Below are positions 1-8,562 of a stretch of DNA of 64,000 nt, piece after piece; position 1 is the stretch's first letter, and every line of letters starts with the position of its first letter. A program made the position numbers and the translations under genes. Source of the DNA: Pelomonas sp. Root1217 (GTDB taxonomy: Bacteria; Pseudomonadota; Gammaproteobacteria; Burkholderiales; Burkholderiaceae_C); assembly GCF_001425705.1 (NCBI RefSeq), contig NZ_LMDC01000012.1, positions 725,294 through 789,293 of the forward strand, written 5' to 3'. The notes under the pieces were generated by a model that made no database searches, was not told the DNA's origin, and saw only the letters and a program-made list of their open reading frames with translations.

Positions 1-970
1 CGCTGCGGCGGTAGTCGACGTCGGACATGCTGTTCCAGTCGTCTGGCAGCCCCGGCACGTCGACACCGGCGCGGTTCGGGTCGGCCGCGGTCGGCACGAG
101 GCCGGCCTGCCTACCATAGCCGGGCTTTTGCATCAGCTGCGGGGCTTCGCGCTTGCTGTACTGCTCGGCCTTGAGGGTGACGCTGACGCGGCGGTCCGGC
201 ATCCAGCGCAGCGAGGGAGCCAGGGTGGTGGCATGTGCGTCGTAGGGCCGCCAGTAGTGGATGTCCTGGTCGAACGAGGCCGCGACGCGCAGCAGCAGGT
301 CGGGCCGCAGCGGCGTGCCCATGTCGGCGTCGAGCCGGTAGCGGCCGTAGCTGCCGGCGCCCACCTCGACCTCGGCGAAGGGCTGGGGCCGCGGGCTCTT
401 CGTGATCACGTTGACGATGCCACCGGGCGCCACCTGGCCGTACAGGAAAGAAGATGGCCCCTTGACGATCTCGATGCGCGAAGCGCTGGTGAGGTCGAAG
501 ATCGACGGGCCGACGAAGCCGTCGCGCAGCACCTGGTAGGCGCCCGGCACCTGGCTCACCGCAAAGCCGCGGATCGCCAGGTTGGCATTGCCCTCATTGA
601 AGTCGTTGCTCCGGTAGGTCACGCCCGGCGAGTAGCGGGCCACGTCGAACAGGCCCTGCGGCTTCTGGTCGCGGATGAAGGGCTCGTTGAAGGCCTGGAT
701 GGCGAACGGCAGCTCGTGGATCGGCGCATCGAAGCGCGAGGCGGACACGGCATGGGCGGCGCGATAGCCGCGATCGAGGTTGGCGGCGACGTCGAAAGGC
801 GACAGCCGCACCTGCACGAGCTCGCCGATGTCGAGGTCGGCCACGCTGGAGGAACTCGCCGCCGCCCCGGCTGCAGCCGCCAGTCCGGCGGCCAGCAGCA
901 ACAGCTGCGCCGCGCCCGCGGCCCGCAAGCGCCTGTCGGTTCCTTGTCTCCCGCCCCCGGCTGCAGTCAT
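1..970 (-). CDS. TonB-dependent siderophore receptor, N-terminal part (cut by window edge)
   Basis: Outer-membrane receptor for ferric siderophores or similar ligands, driven by TonB. The reading frame is open from an ATG at 970 to position 1, so the C-terminal beta-barrel is missing only because the window ends. An alanine-rich signal peptide covers roughly residues 1-40. It is followed by a plug domain with the typical stretches IHELPFAIQAFNEPFIRDQK, the VAPGGIVNVITKSP motif, and IEIVKGPSSFLYGQ. These are hallmarks of the siderophore-receptor subfamily. An in-frame TGA lies two codons upstream of the ATG, which fixes the start. It lies downstream of two diguanylate cyclase genes on the same strand, 74 bp from the nearer one, so co-transcription is possible. 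The substrate cannot be read from this part. Confidence 0.9.
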   Translation of the reverse strand, partial: MTAAGGGRQGTDRRLRAAGAAQLLLLAAGLAAAAGAAASSSSVADLDIGELVQVRLSPFDVAANLDRGYRAAHAVSASRFDAPIHELPFAIQAFNEPFIRDQKPQGLFDVARYSPGVTYRSNDFNEGNANLAIRGFAVSQVPGAYQVLRDGFVGPSIFDLTSASRIEIVKGPSSFLYGQVAPGGIVNVITKSPRPQPFAEVEVGAGSYGRYRLDADMGTPLRPDLLLRVAASFDQDIHYWRPYDAHATTLAPSLRWMPDRRVSVTLKAEQYSKREAPQLMQKPGYGRQAGLVPTAADPNRAGVDVPGLPDDWNSMSDVDYRRS

Positions 971-1044
971 CGATCACTCGATTCCATTGGGCTTGTTTGC
1001 GGCGAGTTTATGCCTGTGCGCCGCCGCCAGGGGCGGCCTGCCGT

Positions 1045-2205
1045 TCAGGCCTGCACGACGTTGCGGCCCTGGCCCTTGGCCCGGTACAGCGCCGCATCGG
1101 CGCGCGCCAGCACCGCGCTGCCGCTGGCATCGCCGCGCTCGGCCTCGGCGATGCCGAAGCTGGCACTGAGCGGCCAGTCCTGTTCCAGCCAGCGCAGGGG
1201 CGCCGTGTTGACCAGCCAGCGCATGCGCTCCGCCACCAGCGCCGCGCCGGCGATGTCGGTGTCGGGCAGCAGCACGCAGAATTCCTCGCCACCCAGGCGG
1301 CCAAATCGGTCCACCTCGCGCACGCAGGGCTGCAGCTCCTTGACCATCAGGCGCAGGGCCGCGTCGCCGGCGGCATGGCCCAGGGCGTCGTTGAGCTGCT
1401 TGAAGCGGTCCATGTCGATCATTACCAGCGCATAGCCGCGGCCGCGCGCCAGCCAGGCGTGGGCACGCTCCAGCGCCTGGTCGAAGGCGCGGCGGTTCAG
1501 CGTGTCGGTCAGCGGGTCGCGCTCCAGCAGGCGCTCGATGCGCGTGATCAAGCGCATCAGCACCAGGAAGGCCAGCGTCGCGTTCTGCAGCAAGGCCAGC
1601 ACCAGCGCCGTCCACAGGAAGGCGATGTTGAACTCGGAGGGCACGCGCAGGTCGGGCGTGCGGCCGGGGTTGACGAAGGTCTCCAGGCCGCGCGCCGCCA
1701 TCAGCGCCGCGATGAGGAACAGGGGCAGGGCCAGCGGCGCGGGCGTGCGCCGGCCGCCGGCCGAGCGCGCCAGGTTGCGCCAGGCGATGATGCCGGCTGC
1801 CAGCGTCAGCGCGGCGCCGGCACCGTTGACGATGCGGGCCTGCCAGCGCAGGTCGCCTTCATAAGGCAGCGCCAGCAGCAGCAGGGCCGTGGCGGCCACG
1901 ACGACGGCACCGGGCTTCCAGTTCAGCGCCCGCGTCGTGATGCCTGGCACCGCCGCGCCGAGCAGCGCGAAGGAGGTGATGGCGAGCACGTCGCCGGGCC
2001 AGTAGGTGAGGGTGTCAGGCAGCACGCCGCGCAGTACATGCAGCGTCAACGAACCGGCAGCGGCAGCGTTCGCTCCGGCCATCGCCAGCGAGGCCCGCGG
2101 CGCGATGCGCGCGACCAGGGCCAGCGCCATCCAGACCAGGGTTGCCGCTGCAGCAACGAAGATGATGCTGGCCAGCAGCGTCAGGGTCTGGGCTGGCGTG
2201 ATCAT
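1045..2205 (-). CDS. Membrane diguanylate cyclase (GGDEF)
   Basis: Synthesises the second messenger c-di-GMP from two GTP at the inner membrane. The 386-residue protein has about six or seven hydrophobic segments within residues 1-220, which resemble no known sensor, and then a GGDEF domain. The active-site motif is GGEEF at residues 305-309, and the inhibitory-site motif RxxD is intact as REVD at 296-299, five residues before it. The enzyme should therefore be active and product-inhibited. The start ATG overlaps the stop of the upstream cyclase gene by 4 nt, which suggests translational coupling. The two cyclases share most of their GGDEF residues (for example RDPLTxxLNRRAF and REVDxxGRLGGEEF), which points to tandem duplication. 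Confidence 0.93.
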   Translation of the reverse strand: MITPAQTLTLLASIIFVAAAATLVWMALALVARIAPRASLAMAGANAAAAGSLTLHVLRGVLPDTLTYWPGDVLAITSFALLGAAVPGITTRALNWKPGAVVVAATALLLLALPYEGDLRWQARIVNGAGAALTLAAGIIAWRNLARSAGGRRTPAPLALPLFLIAALMAARGLETFVNPGRTPDLRVPSEFNIAFLWTALVLALLQNATLAFLVLMRLITRIERLLERDPLTDTLNRRAFDQALERAHAWLARGRGYALVMIDMDRFKQLNDALGHAAGDAALRLMVKELQPCVREVDRFGRLGGEEFCVLLPDTDIAGAALVAERMRWLVNTAPLRWLEQDWPLSASFGIAEAERGDASGSAVLARADAALYRAKGQGRNVVQA

Positions 2206-3395
2206 GCCGTGGCGATCCCGCCGAGGTGCGTTGCCACGCAGACGCGGTTGCGGCCCTCGGCCTTGGCGCGGTAGAGCTCGCCGTCGGCGCGCGCCATGCC
2301 GACTTCACCCCGCGGGTCGTCGGCCACCGGCAGGGCCACGCCGAAACTGGCCGACAGCGGCAGCTCTACGTCTTTCCAGCGCAGCGGCTGGGCGGCCAGG
2401 CTGTGGCGCAGGCGCTCGGCCACGCTGGCGGCGGTGGCGAGATCGGCCGGGCCGGTCAACGGCAACAGCGCGCAGAACTCCTCGCCGCCCAGGCGCCCGA
2501 GGCAGTCCACCTCGCGCAGGCAGGATTGCCAGACGCGCACGCAATGCTGCAGGGCCGCGTCGCCAGCTTGATGGCCATGCTGGTCGTTGACGCGCTTGAA
2601 GTGGTCGATGTCGATCATGGCCAGCGCGAAACCGCGGCCGCGCTGCAACTGGGCCTGGGCTTCGCCGAGCGCCTGCTCGAAGGCGCGGCGATTGAGGGCG
2701 CCGGTCAGCGGGTCGCGGTAGGTCAGGTGCTGGATGCGCCTGATGAGGCGCCAGATCATCAGCGCGATCAGGCTGATGGTGATGGCGGCGGTGACGACGA
2801 ACCACAGCGCCGCGCGCGCCGGCGACGGCAGTTCGCCATTGAGGATGTGGTCGTCCCAGCCCGGCACGAGCAGCAGCTCCGCGGCGTGCGTCAGCGTCAC
2901 GGCCGCCATTGCGGCGAAGGGCAGGGTGGTGCAGGCAGTGACGACGCGCGACAGTTGGCCGCCGATGCCACGAACGACCTCGCGCATGGACATCAGGGCC
3001 AGCAGCGCCACGCTGAAAGTGCTGGCCACCTGCGGCGCCAGGCCCGAGCCGCTGGCCAGGCCCAGTGCGATACCCATGGCGCCGAGGCCGCCTATCCAGC
3101 TGATGTCACGCGGGCGCTGGCGGCTGCGCAGCATGCGGCGCAGCGCCATCAGCAGCAGCACGGCACAGGCCAGCAGGCCGAATTCGGGAATGGCCTGGCG
3201 CAGCAGGCCGGGCCAGCCGGCCATGCAGTCGCCGCAGCCCTGGGAGGCGATGCGTACCAGATGAGCTGCGGCCATCAGCCGGCCGGCGCGCGGTGCGATG
3301 CGAAAGGTCTGCGCGAGCGTCAGCCAAGCCAGGGCCGCCATCAGATTGAAGAGGGCGCTGACCTTGAGGACCGTCGGGACGTCGAGGAATTCCAT
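2202..3395 (-). CDS. Membrane diguanylate cyclase (GGDEF), paralogue
   Basis: Second c-di-GMP synthase of a tandem pair, 397 residues. Hydrophobic segments fill residues 10-215 and form a multi-pass membrane sensor region of unknown ligand. The GGDEF domain follows, with GGEEF at 303-307 and the RxxD inhibitory site REVD at 294-297, so catalysis and feedback control both look intact. A CGDC pair (residues 54-57) in the membrane region is not seen in the downstream paralogue and might mark a redox or metal-sensing difference; that is inference. It is the first gene of the minus-strand group. Its start lies 44 bp from the divergent SDR gene, so the promoters of both must share this short gap. 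Confidence 0.92.
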   Translation of the reverse strand: MEFLDVPTVLKVSALFNLMAALAWLTLAQTFRIAPRAGRLMAAAHLVRIASQGCGDCMAGWPGLLRQAIPEFGLLACAVLLLMALRRMLRSRQRPRDISWIGGLGAMGIALGLASGSGLAPQVASTFSVALLALMSMREVVRGIGGQLSRVVTACTTLPFAAMAAVTLTHAAELLLVPGWDDHILNGELPSPARAALWFVVTAAITISLIALMIWRLIRRIQHLTYRDPLTGALNRRAFEQALGEAQAQLQRGRGFALAMIDIDHFKRVNDQHGHQAGDAALQHCVRVWQSCLREVDCLGRLGGEEFCALLPLTGPADLATAASVAERLRHSLAAQPLRWKDVELPLSASFGVALPVADDPRGEVGMARADGELYRAKAEGRNRVCVATHLGGIATA

Positions 3396-3439
3396 GCAGC
3401 TCGGGGTGATGGACGTGCATCTTCTCCGACAACGCCAAA

Positions 3440-4189
3440 ATGCCGGCCATGTCGGCTTGGATATTGATCACCGGAGGCTCGCGTGGCATTGGTGCCGCGA
3501 CGGCGCTGCGTTGCGCCGAGGCTGGCTGGGACGTGGCCATCAACTACGCCCAGGATAGCCTCGCTGCGGACAAGCTCGCGGCCAGATTGCACGGACTCGG
3601 CCGGCGCGCGCTGACCCTGCAGGCCGACGTGGCCGACGAAGTCCAGGTGGCGGCCATGTTCGAGCAATTGGACGCGGCCGGTGGCCGGCTGGCAGGCCTG
3701 GTCAACAACGCCGGCATCGTGGCGCCGGCGGCGCGGCTGGAGGCGATGACGACCGAGCGGTGGCGGCGCCTCTTCGACGTCAACGTGATCGGCACGCTGC
3801 TGTGCTGCCAGCAGGCCGCGCGGCGCATGAGCACCCGGCAGGGCGGCGCAGGCGGGGCGATCGTCAACCTCAGCTCGCGCGCGGCCGAGTTCGGCTCGGC
3901 GGGCATCTATGTGGACTACGCCGCCACCAAGGGCGCCATCGACACCCTGACCAAAGGCCTGGGGCGCGAACTGATCAGCGAGGGCATCCGCGTCAATGGC
4001 GTGCGGCCCGGCATCATCGAGACCGACATCCATGCGGCCAGCGGCATGGACGCGAGTAGCGCTGTGTCGACCATTCCGATCCAGCGCCTGGGCCGGCCCG
4101 AGGAGATCGCCGAGGCCATCGTCTGGCTGCTGAGCGATGCGGCCAGCTACACGGTCGGCACCTTGCTGGATGTGGCTGGAGGCCGCTAG
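3440..4189 (+). CDS. SDR-family NAD(P)-dependent oxidoreductase
   Basis: Cytosolic short-chain dehydrogenase/reductase of the classical type, 249 residues. The cofactor motif TGGSRGIG lies at the N-terminus, NNAG near residue 90 and the catalytic YxxxK as YAATK near residue 159; the protein ends with a short GTLLDVAGGR tail typical of FabG-like enzymes. The substrate is unknown. An alternative ATG three codons in (3449) gives the more usual N-terminus MSAWILITGG. No convincing ribosome-binding site precedes either start. The gene is convergent with rlpA and the two stop codons overlap (CTAG). Confidence 0.88.
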   Translation: MPAMSAWILITGGSRGIGAATALRCAEAGWDVAINYAQDSLAADKLAARLHGLGRRALTLQADVADEVQVAAMFEQLDAAGGRLAGLVNNAGIVAPAARLEAMTTERWRRLFDVNVIGTLLCCQQAARRMSTRQGGAGGAIVNLSSRAAEFGSAGIYVDYAATKGAIDTLTKGLGRELISEGIRVNGVRPGIIETDIHAASGMDASSAVSTIPIQRLGRPEEIAEAIVWLLSDAASYTVGTLLDVAGGR

Positions 4190-5103
4190 CGCTTCTCGAC
4201 CAGCGTCGATTCAACGCCACTCTCGTCGCGCAGCCGAACGGCGGCGGCACGCGCCTCGTCGGCGCTCGGGAAGGGCCCGGCGCGCAGCCGGTGCACGCCG
4301 CCCTCGCGGACGACGGTCAGCAGCGGCAGCAAAGTCAGGTCAGCCTCGGCAATGCGCTGGCGCAGGGCTTCCGCGCCGTCCAGCTTGGCAAAGGCGCCGA
4401 ACTGCAACCAGGCGCCGGGGCCGGCAACCGTGCCCGCCATGTTGCCGGTCGTCTCGCGCTGCGGCGCGCCTGGCGGAGCGTCGGGCACGAAAACGGGCGC
4501 CGGTTCGCCCGCCGGCTTCTGGAAGGTGCCGGCGCGGATCTCGGCATAGGTGATGCGCCGCACCTCCACCGGCGCCACGCCGCGCAGCAGGTCGAGCTTG
4601 AGGGCGGCCGTGTAGCTGAGGTCGACGATGCGGCCCTTGTGGAAGGGGCCGCGGTCGTTGATGCGCACGATGACCTCGCGGCCGTTGGCCGGGTTGCGCA
4701 CGCGGGCATAGCTCGGGATGGGCAAGGTCGCATGCGCGGCCGTCATGGCATACATGTTGTAGACCTCGCCGCTGGCGGTGGGCCGGCCGTGGAACTTGCG
4801 GCCGTACCAGGAGGCCAGGCCGCGGTCGGCGTAAGGCGCGTCTCCGGTGATGGGCTCGTAGCGCTCGCCCTGCACTTCATAAGGCTTGTTGGGCCCGCCG
4901 CTGCGCACGGGCTCGATACGCGGCGCGGCGTCGGGCACCTTGGCGAGGTCGGCCGGCGGGTTGGGCAGGGGACCGTCCCGCTCGATGCCCACCGGCGCCA
5001 CGGCCGAGCGGGTCGCGCAGCCGGTCATCAGTGCAAGCAGCAGCAGTGCGATGGTCAGGCCAGTATGCTGCACGCTGTTCCTGCAATGTCGAAGCCATGC
5101 CAT
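4186..5103 (-). CDS. rlpA: RlpA family septal lytic transglycosylase lipoprotein
   Basis: Outer-membrane lipoprotein that cleaves denuded glycan strands of peptidoglycan during cell separation. From the ATG at 5103 the 305-residue product starts with a signal peptide ending in a lipobox (LMTGC, Cys29). A double-psi beta-barrel domain follows, with GLASWYGRKFHGRPTASGE and INDRGPFHKGRIVDLSYTAA, and then a C-terminal SPOR domain (GAWLQFGAF to the end) that binds septal glycans. A GTG 18 codons upstream is possible but spoils the signal peptide. The chosen start codon shares two bases with the ATG of the divergent FAH gene, so both messages must have leaders that run through the other gene's start. 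Confidence 0.93.
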   Translation of the reverse strand: MAWLRHCRNSVQHTGLTIALLLLALMTGCATRSAVAPVGIERDGPLPNPPADLAKVPDAAPRIEPVRSGGPNKPYEVQGERYEPITGDAPYADRGLASWYGRKFHGRPTASGEVYNMYAMTAAHATLPIPSYARVRNPANGREVIVRINDRGPFHKGRIVDLSYTAALKLDLLRGVAPVEVRRITYAEIRAGTFQKPAGEPAPVFVPDAPPGAPQRETTGNMAGTVAGPGAWLQFGAFAKLDGAEALRQRIAEADLTLLPLLTVVREGGVHRLRAGPFPSADEARAAAVRLRDESGVESTLVEKR

Positions 5104-5800
5104 GAGCAATTTCGTCTTTCCTCCAGCCGAGATCCCCAGCGCCGCCGTGCGCGGCACGGACGCCCGTTACGCGGTCAGCCGCATCTTCTGCGTCGGCCGC
5201 AACTATGCCGATCATGCCCGCGAGATGGGCGCCGACCCGACGCGCGAGCCGCCGTTCTACTTCACCAAGCCGGCCACGGCACTGACGCCTTCGGGCTCGA
5301 TGGTGCCCTACCCGAGCGAGACCCAAAACTACCACTACGAGATGGAGCTGGTGCTGGCCATCGGCGCGCCGGTCTTCAAGGTGACGCCCGATGCGGCGGT
5401 TGCCGCCATCTGGGGCTATGCCGCCGGCCTGGACATGACGCGCCGCGACCTGCAGGCGGTGGCCAAGGCGGCGGGCAGGCCCTGGGACACTGCCAAGGGC
5501 TTTGACCAGTCCGCCATCCTCGGCGACATCGTGCGCAAGAGCGAGCTGGGCCTGCTGGCCAAGGGCGCCATCACGCTGGCCGTGAACGGTGTCGAGAAGC
5601 AGCGCGGCGACCTGGCCGAGATGATCTGGAACCAGGCGGAGATCGTTTCCAACCTGAGCCACCTCTACCACCTGCATCCGGGCGACCTGATCTACACCGG
5701 CACGCCCGCCGGCGTCGGTGCCGTGGTGGCGGGGGACGTCATCGTCGGGCGCATCGAAGGCCTGGGCGAGATCACGCTGACCATCGGCCCGGCGGAGTGA
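5102..5800 (+). CDS. Fumarylacetoacetate hydrolase family protein (fumarylpyruvate hydrolase-like)
   Basis: Cytosolic metal-dependent hydrolase of the FAH superfamily, 232 residues. This is the short single-domain form that acts on acylpyruvates such as fumarylpyruvate, or decarboxylates oxaloacetate. The sequence shows the conserved FCVGRNYADHAREMG block, the FYFTKP block, metal-binding glutamates in YHYEMELVLAIG and the TGTPAGVG motif near the C-terminus. No gentisate-pathway genes are adjacent, so the substrate stays open. The gene is 2 bp upstream of nadC and probably forms a two-gene operon with it. Its ATG overlaps the divergent rlpA start codon (CATG). Confidence 0.88.
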   Translation: MSNFVFPPAEIPSAAVRGTDARYAVSRIFCVGRNYADHAREMGADPTREPPFYFTKPATALTPSGSMVPYPSETQNYHYEMELVLAIGAPVFKVTPDAAVAAIWGYAAGLDMTRRDLQAVAKAAGRPWDTAKGFDQSAILGDIVRKSELGLLAKGAITLAVNGVEKQRGDLAEMIWNQAEIVSNLSHLYHLHPGDLIYTGTPAGVGAVVAGDVIVGRIEGLGEITLTIGPAE

Positions 5801-5802
5801 CG

Positions 5803-6669
5803 ATGTTTTCCACCGAAGAGACTTTGGCGCAGGCGCGCTCGCGCAATATCCACGAGGCCTTGGCCGAGGACATCGGCAAATGCGACTGGACGGCGCTGCT
5901 CGTTCCCGCGGGTCGGCGCGTGGCCGCCCAGGTGCGTGTGCGCGAGGCCGCGGTGCTGTGCGGCCGCGACTGGTTCGACGGCGTGTTCGCTGCACTGGAT
6001 GCAACGGCGCGCATCGAGTGGCTGTACGAGGAAGGCGCCGGGATGGTGGCGGACAGCATCGCCTGCCGCGTCGAGGCCGATGGCCGTGCGCTGTTGAGCG
6101 CCGAGCGGCCGGCGCTGAACTTCCTGCAGCTGCTGTCGGGCACGGCGACGATCACGCGCGAGTATGTTGACGCCGTGGCCGGCGCCAGCACCAACCCTCG
6201 CGGCTGCGCCATCCTGGACACGCGCAAGACCATCCCCGGCCTGCGCCTGGCGCAGAAGTACGCGGTGCGCGTCGGCGGCGGGCAGAACCAGAGGCTGGCG
6301 CTCTATGCCGGCATCCTCATCAAGGAAAACCACATCGCCGCGGCGGGTGGCGTGGGCGCTGCCCTGCGTGCGGCGCAGGCGCTGAATGCAGGTGTGGACA
6401 TCCAGATCGAAGTCGAGACGATCGCGCAGCTGCGCGAGGCGCTGGATGCCGGCGCCGTCAGCGTGCTGCTGGACAACTTCAGCGAGGCGCAGATGCGCGA
6501 GGCCGTGGCGGTGAATGCCAGCCGGGCGCTGCTGGAGGTATCGGGCGGCGTCGCGCTGGATCAGCTGCGCTGGATCGCCGCGACCGGGGTGGACCGCATC
6601 TCCATCGGTCGCCTGACCAAGGACGTCAGGGCCGTGGACTACTCGATGCGGGTGCTGGGCCCGGCCTGA
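5803..6669 (+). CDS. nadC: Nicotinate-nucleotide pyrophosphorylase (carboxylating)
   Basis: Converts quinolinate and PRPP to nicotinate mononucleotide, CO2 and pyrophosphate in de novo NAD synthesis. The 288-residue product shows the family blocks ERPALNFLQLLSGTAT, LDTRKTIPGLR, KYAVRVGGGQNQR, IKENHI, QIEVET and LLDNF, followed by the C-terminal EVSGG and DRISIGRLTK. The ATG at 5803 is preceded at a good distance by GGAG (5794-5797). A GTG two codons earlier would overlap the stop of the FAH gene and is less well placed. nadA and nadB are not in the window. Confidence 0.95.
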   Translation: MFSTEETLAQARSRNIHEALAEDIGKCDWTALLVPAGRRVAAQVRVREAAVLCGRDWFDGVFAALDATARIEWLYEEGAGMVADSIACRVEADGRALLSAERPALNFLQLLSGTATITREYVDAVAGASTNPRGCAILDTRKTIPGLRLAQKYAVRVGGGQNQRLALYAGILIKENHIAAAGGVGAALRAAQALNAGVDIQIEVETIAQLREALDAGAVSVLLDNFSEAQMREAVAVNASRALLEVSGGVALDQLRWIAATGVDRISIGRLTKDVRAVDYSMRVLGPA

Positions 6670-6685
6670 GGCGCAGCGCCTACGG

Positions 6686-7438
6686 TCAGGCGGCGGGCGG
6701 ATTGACCTCGAACCAGGGTTCGTTGGGCAGATCGTCGAAGACCTTGCGCAGCCCGGCGCTCCAGCCCTTGCGCAGGGCCTGGAAATAGGGGTCGTCACGC
6801 TCGATGCGGTGCGGCGGTTTCATGGCCATGTCGAACTGGTTGGCGCGCAGCATCAGCATGTCAATAGGCAGGCCAACGGACAGATTGGACTGGATGGTCG
6901 AGTCAAAGCTGACCAGAGTGCACTTGGCGGCTTCGTCCAGCGCCGTCGTGTCATAGCGGACGACGCGGTCGATGATGGGCTTGCCGTATTTGCTCTCGCC
7001 GATCTGGAAGTAAGGGGTGTCCTCGGTCGCCTCGATAAAGTTGCCCTGCGGGTAGACATGGAAGAGGCGCGGCCCCTCGCCTTTGATCTGGCCGCCAAGC
7101 AACATGTTGGCGCCGAAGTCCACGCCGCCGTGCTGGTTGTCGCTGTCGCGGTTGACGATCTCCTTGAGCGTGCGGCCCAAGAGCACCGCGGCGTCGTAGA
7201 GGGTGGGCACGTTGAGCAGGTGTTCAGCGTCGCCATGCAGGCGCTGGTTCAGCACCGAGATGACCGATTGGGTCGTCGCCAGGTTGCCCGCGGTCAGGAT
7301 CACGATCTCGCGCTGGTGCGGGATCTGGAACTGGTACATCTTGCGAAAGCTCGCGATGTGGTCGACGCCCGCATTGGTGCGGGTGTCGGAGGCGAACAGC
7401 AGGCCCGCACGCAGGCGCATGGCGACGCAATAGGTCAT
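6686..7438 (-). CDS. Anbu-type proteasome-like (20S beta-subunit family) peptidase
   Basis: A member of the bacterial proteasome-homologue family Anbu (ancestral beta subunit), 250 residues, forming Ntn-hydrolase-fold assemblies of uncertain proteolytic role. The N-terminus MTYCVAMRL, with threonine directly after the initiator Met, followed by GLLFASDTRTNAGVDHIASF, is the diagnostic start of the family; QIGESKYGKPIIDR is also typical. In many genomes Anbu genes sit with a transglutaminase-like gene, an alpha-E domain gene and an ATP-grasp gene. None of these is adjacent here. Instead the start codon overlaps the stop of an NAD-epimerase gene by 4 nt (ATGA), which argues for translational coupling to that unrelated enzyme. 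Confidence 0.9.
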   Translation of the reverse strand: MTYCVAMRLRAGLLFASDTRTNAGVDHIASFRKMYQFQIPHQREIVILTAGNLATTQSVISVLNQRLHGDAEHLLNVPTLYDAAVLLGRTLKEIVNRDSDNQHGGVDFGANMLLGGQIKGEGPRLFHVYPQGNFIEATEDTPYFQIGESKYGKPIIDRVVRYDTTALDEAAKCTLVSFDSTIQSNLSVGLPIDMLMLRANQFDMAMKPPHRIERDDPYFQALRKGWSAGLRKVFDDLPNEPWFEVNPPAA

Positions 7439-8472
7439 GGGGTGGTCCTGGCGAATGAGCTGGAGGGCATGTTACGGCCGGCCTGTGCCCTTGCCGGTGC
7501 AGCGGGCAGGCAGCCCAGACCGCGCAGCGAGGTCTCGACGGCTTCATCCAGCGGCGTGTGCGGCTCGCGGCCCAGGGCGGCGACGAGGCGGCTGTTGTCC
7601 ATGCGCACCGGTTGGCGCCACAGATAGCGCATCTCACGCATTTCCTTGAAGGTCGCGACGAAGGGCGAGGCAAGGTTCAGCAGCCACCAGGGGAAGGCAG
7701 AGATGCGCGGCGGCTTGCCGCCTTGGGCGGCAACGACGCGCTGGATGGCTTCGGCCAGCTCGCGGCCGGTGGCGTCCCAGTGGCCGGCCATGTGGAAGTT
7801 GGCAAATGCGGGCAGGGTCGCGCGCCGGTCCAGCAGCTCCACCATCGTGCGGGCGACATCGGGCAGGTAGGCCCATTGATGGCCAGCGCCGGCGGCGGCC
7901 GGGTTGCTGATGGACGTCACCGGTTTGTCGGGCTTTACCAGGCTTTGCGAAAACCAGTTGTTGCCAACCCGCGGCCCGAAAAAGTCGCCGGCGCGAAGCA
8001 CGATGACGCGCAGCCCGGCCTCGCTGGCCGCCCGCAACCGCGCCTCCATCTCGGCGCGGATGGCGCCCTTGCGCGTCACGGGGCGCTGCGGCGCGTCCTC
8101 GCGCAGCAGCGGGAAGGCATCGGGGCCATAGTTGTAGACCGTGCCCGGCAGCAGCAGCGTCGCGCCCTGGGCGCGGGCGGCGGCGATGCTGTGCTCCAGC
8201 ATCGGCAGCACGAGGCGGTCCCAGTCCCGATAGCCCGGCGGGTTGACGGCATGCACGATGACATCGCAGCCCTGTGCGGCGCCGAGCACGTCGGCCGCGT
8301 TCAGCGCATCGCCGCGCAGCCATTGGATGCCGTCGGCGTGCTCATGCGCCGCGGGGAGGCCACGCTTCAGCCCCTTGACCACCCAGCCCGCGTCGCGCAA
8401 CTGGCGCGCCACCTCACCACCAATGCCGCCGCTCGCGCCGAGCACCAGGACCGTCTTGCTGCTTGTTTCCAT
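7435..8472 (-). CDS. NAD(P)-dependent epimerase/dehydratase family protein
   Basis: Extended SDR-type protein of 345 residues with an N-terminal Rossmann motif VLVLGASGGIGGEVARQL and a YNYGPDAFPL segment at the usual place of the catalytic tyrosine. The YxxxK motif is not canonical, so it may act as a reductase or a nucleotide-sugar-type enzyme; the exact reaction is unknown. The ATG at 8472 is chosen because GGAG lies 7-10 nt upstream; a longer frame up to 8556 lacks this. A LysR-type regulator is divergent across a 90-bp gap, the classical arrangement for regulation of this gene. The stop overlaps the Anbu start. Confidence 0.82.
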   Translation of the reverse strand: METSSKTVLVLGASGGIGGEVARQLRDAGWVVKGLKRGLPAAHEHADGIQWLRGDALNAADVLGAAQGCDVIVHAVNPPGYRDWDRLVLPMLEHSIAAARAQGATLLLPGTVYNYGPDAFPLLREDAPQRPVTRKGAIRAEMEARLRAASEAGLRVIVLRAGDFFGPRVGNNWFSQSLVKPDKPVTSISNPAAAGAGHQWAYLPDVARTMVELLDRRATLPAFANFHMAGHWDATGRELAEAIQRVVAAQGGKPPRISAFPWWLLNLASPFVATFKEMREMRYLWRQPVRMDNSRLVAALGREPHTPLDEAVETSLRGLGCLPAAPARAQAGRNMPSSSFARTTP

Positions 8473-8562
8473 GTCGTTCTCCAGAGTTGATGGAACGGAT
8501 TCTGGGAAGTGACGAGCTGATTGGGAATTGCTGAAGATGGTGGCGCAGCTATACATTCATGC

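Noticed and set aside
4886-5101. N-terminal extension of the FAH hydrolase upstream of 5102
   Set aside because: The extra residues are antisense to the rlpA signal and N-terminal region and do not resemble the family; MSNFVFPPAE is the normal start.
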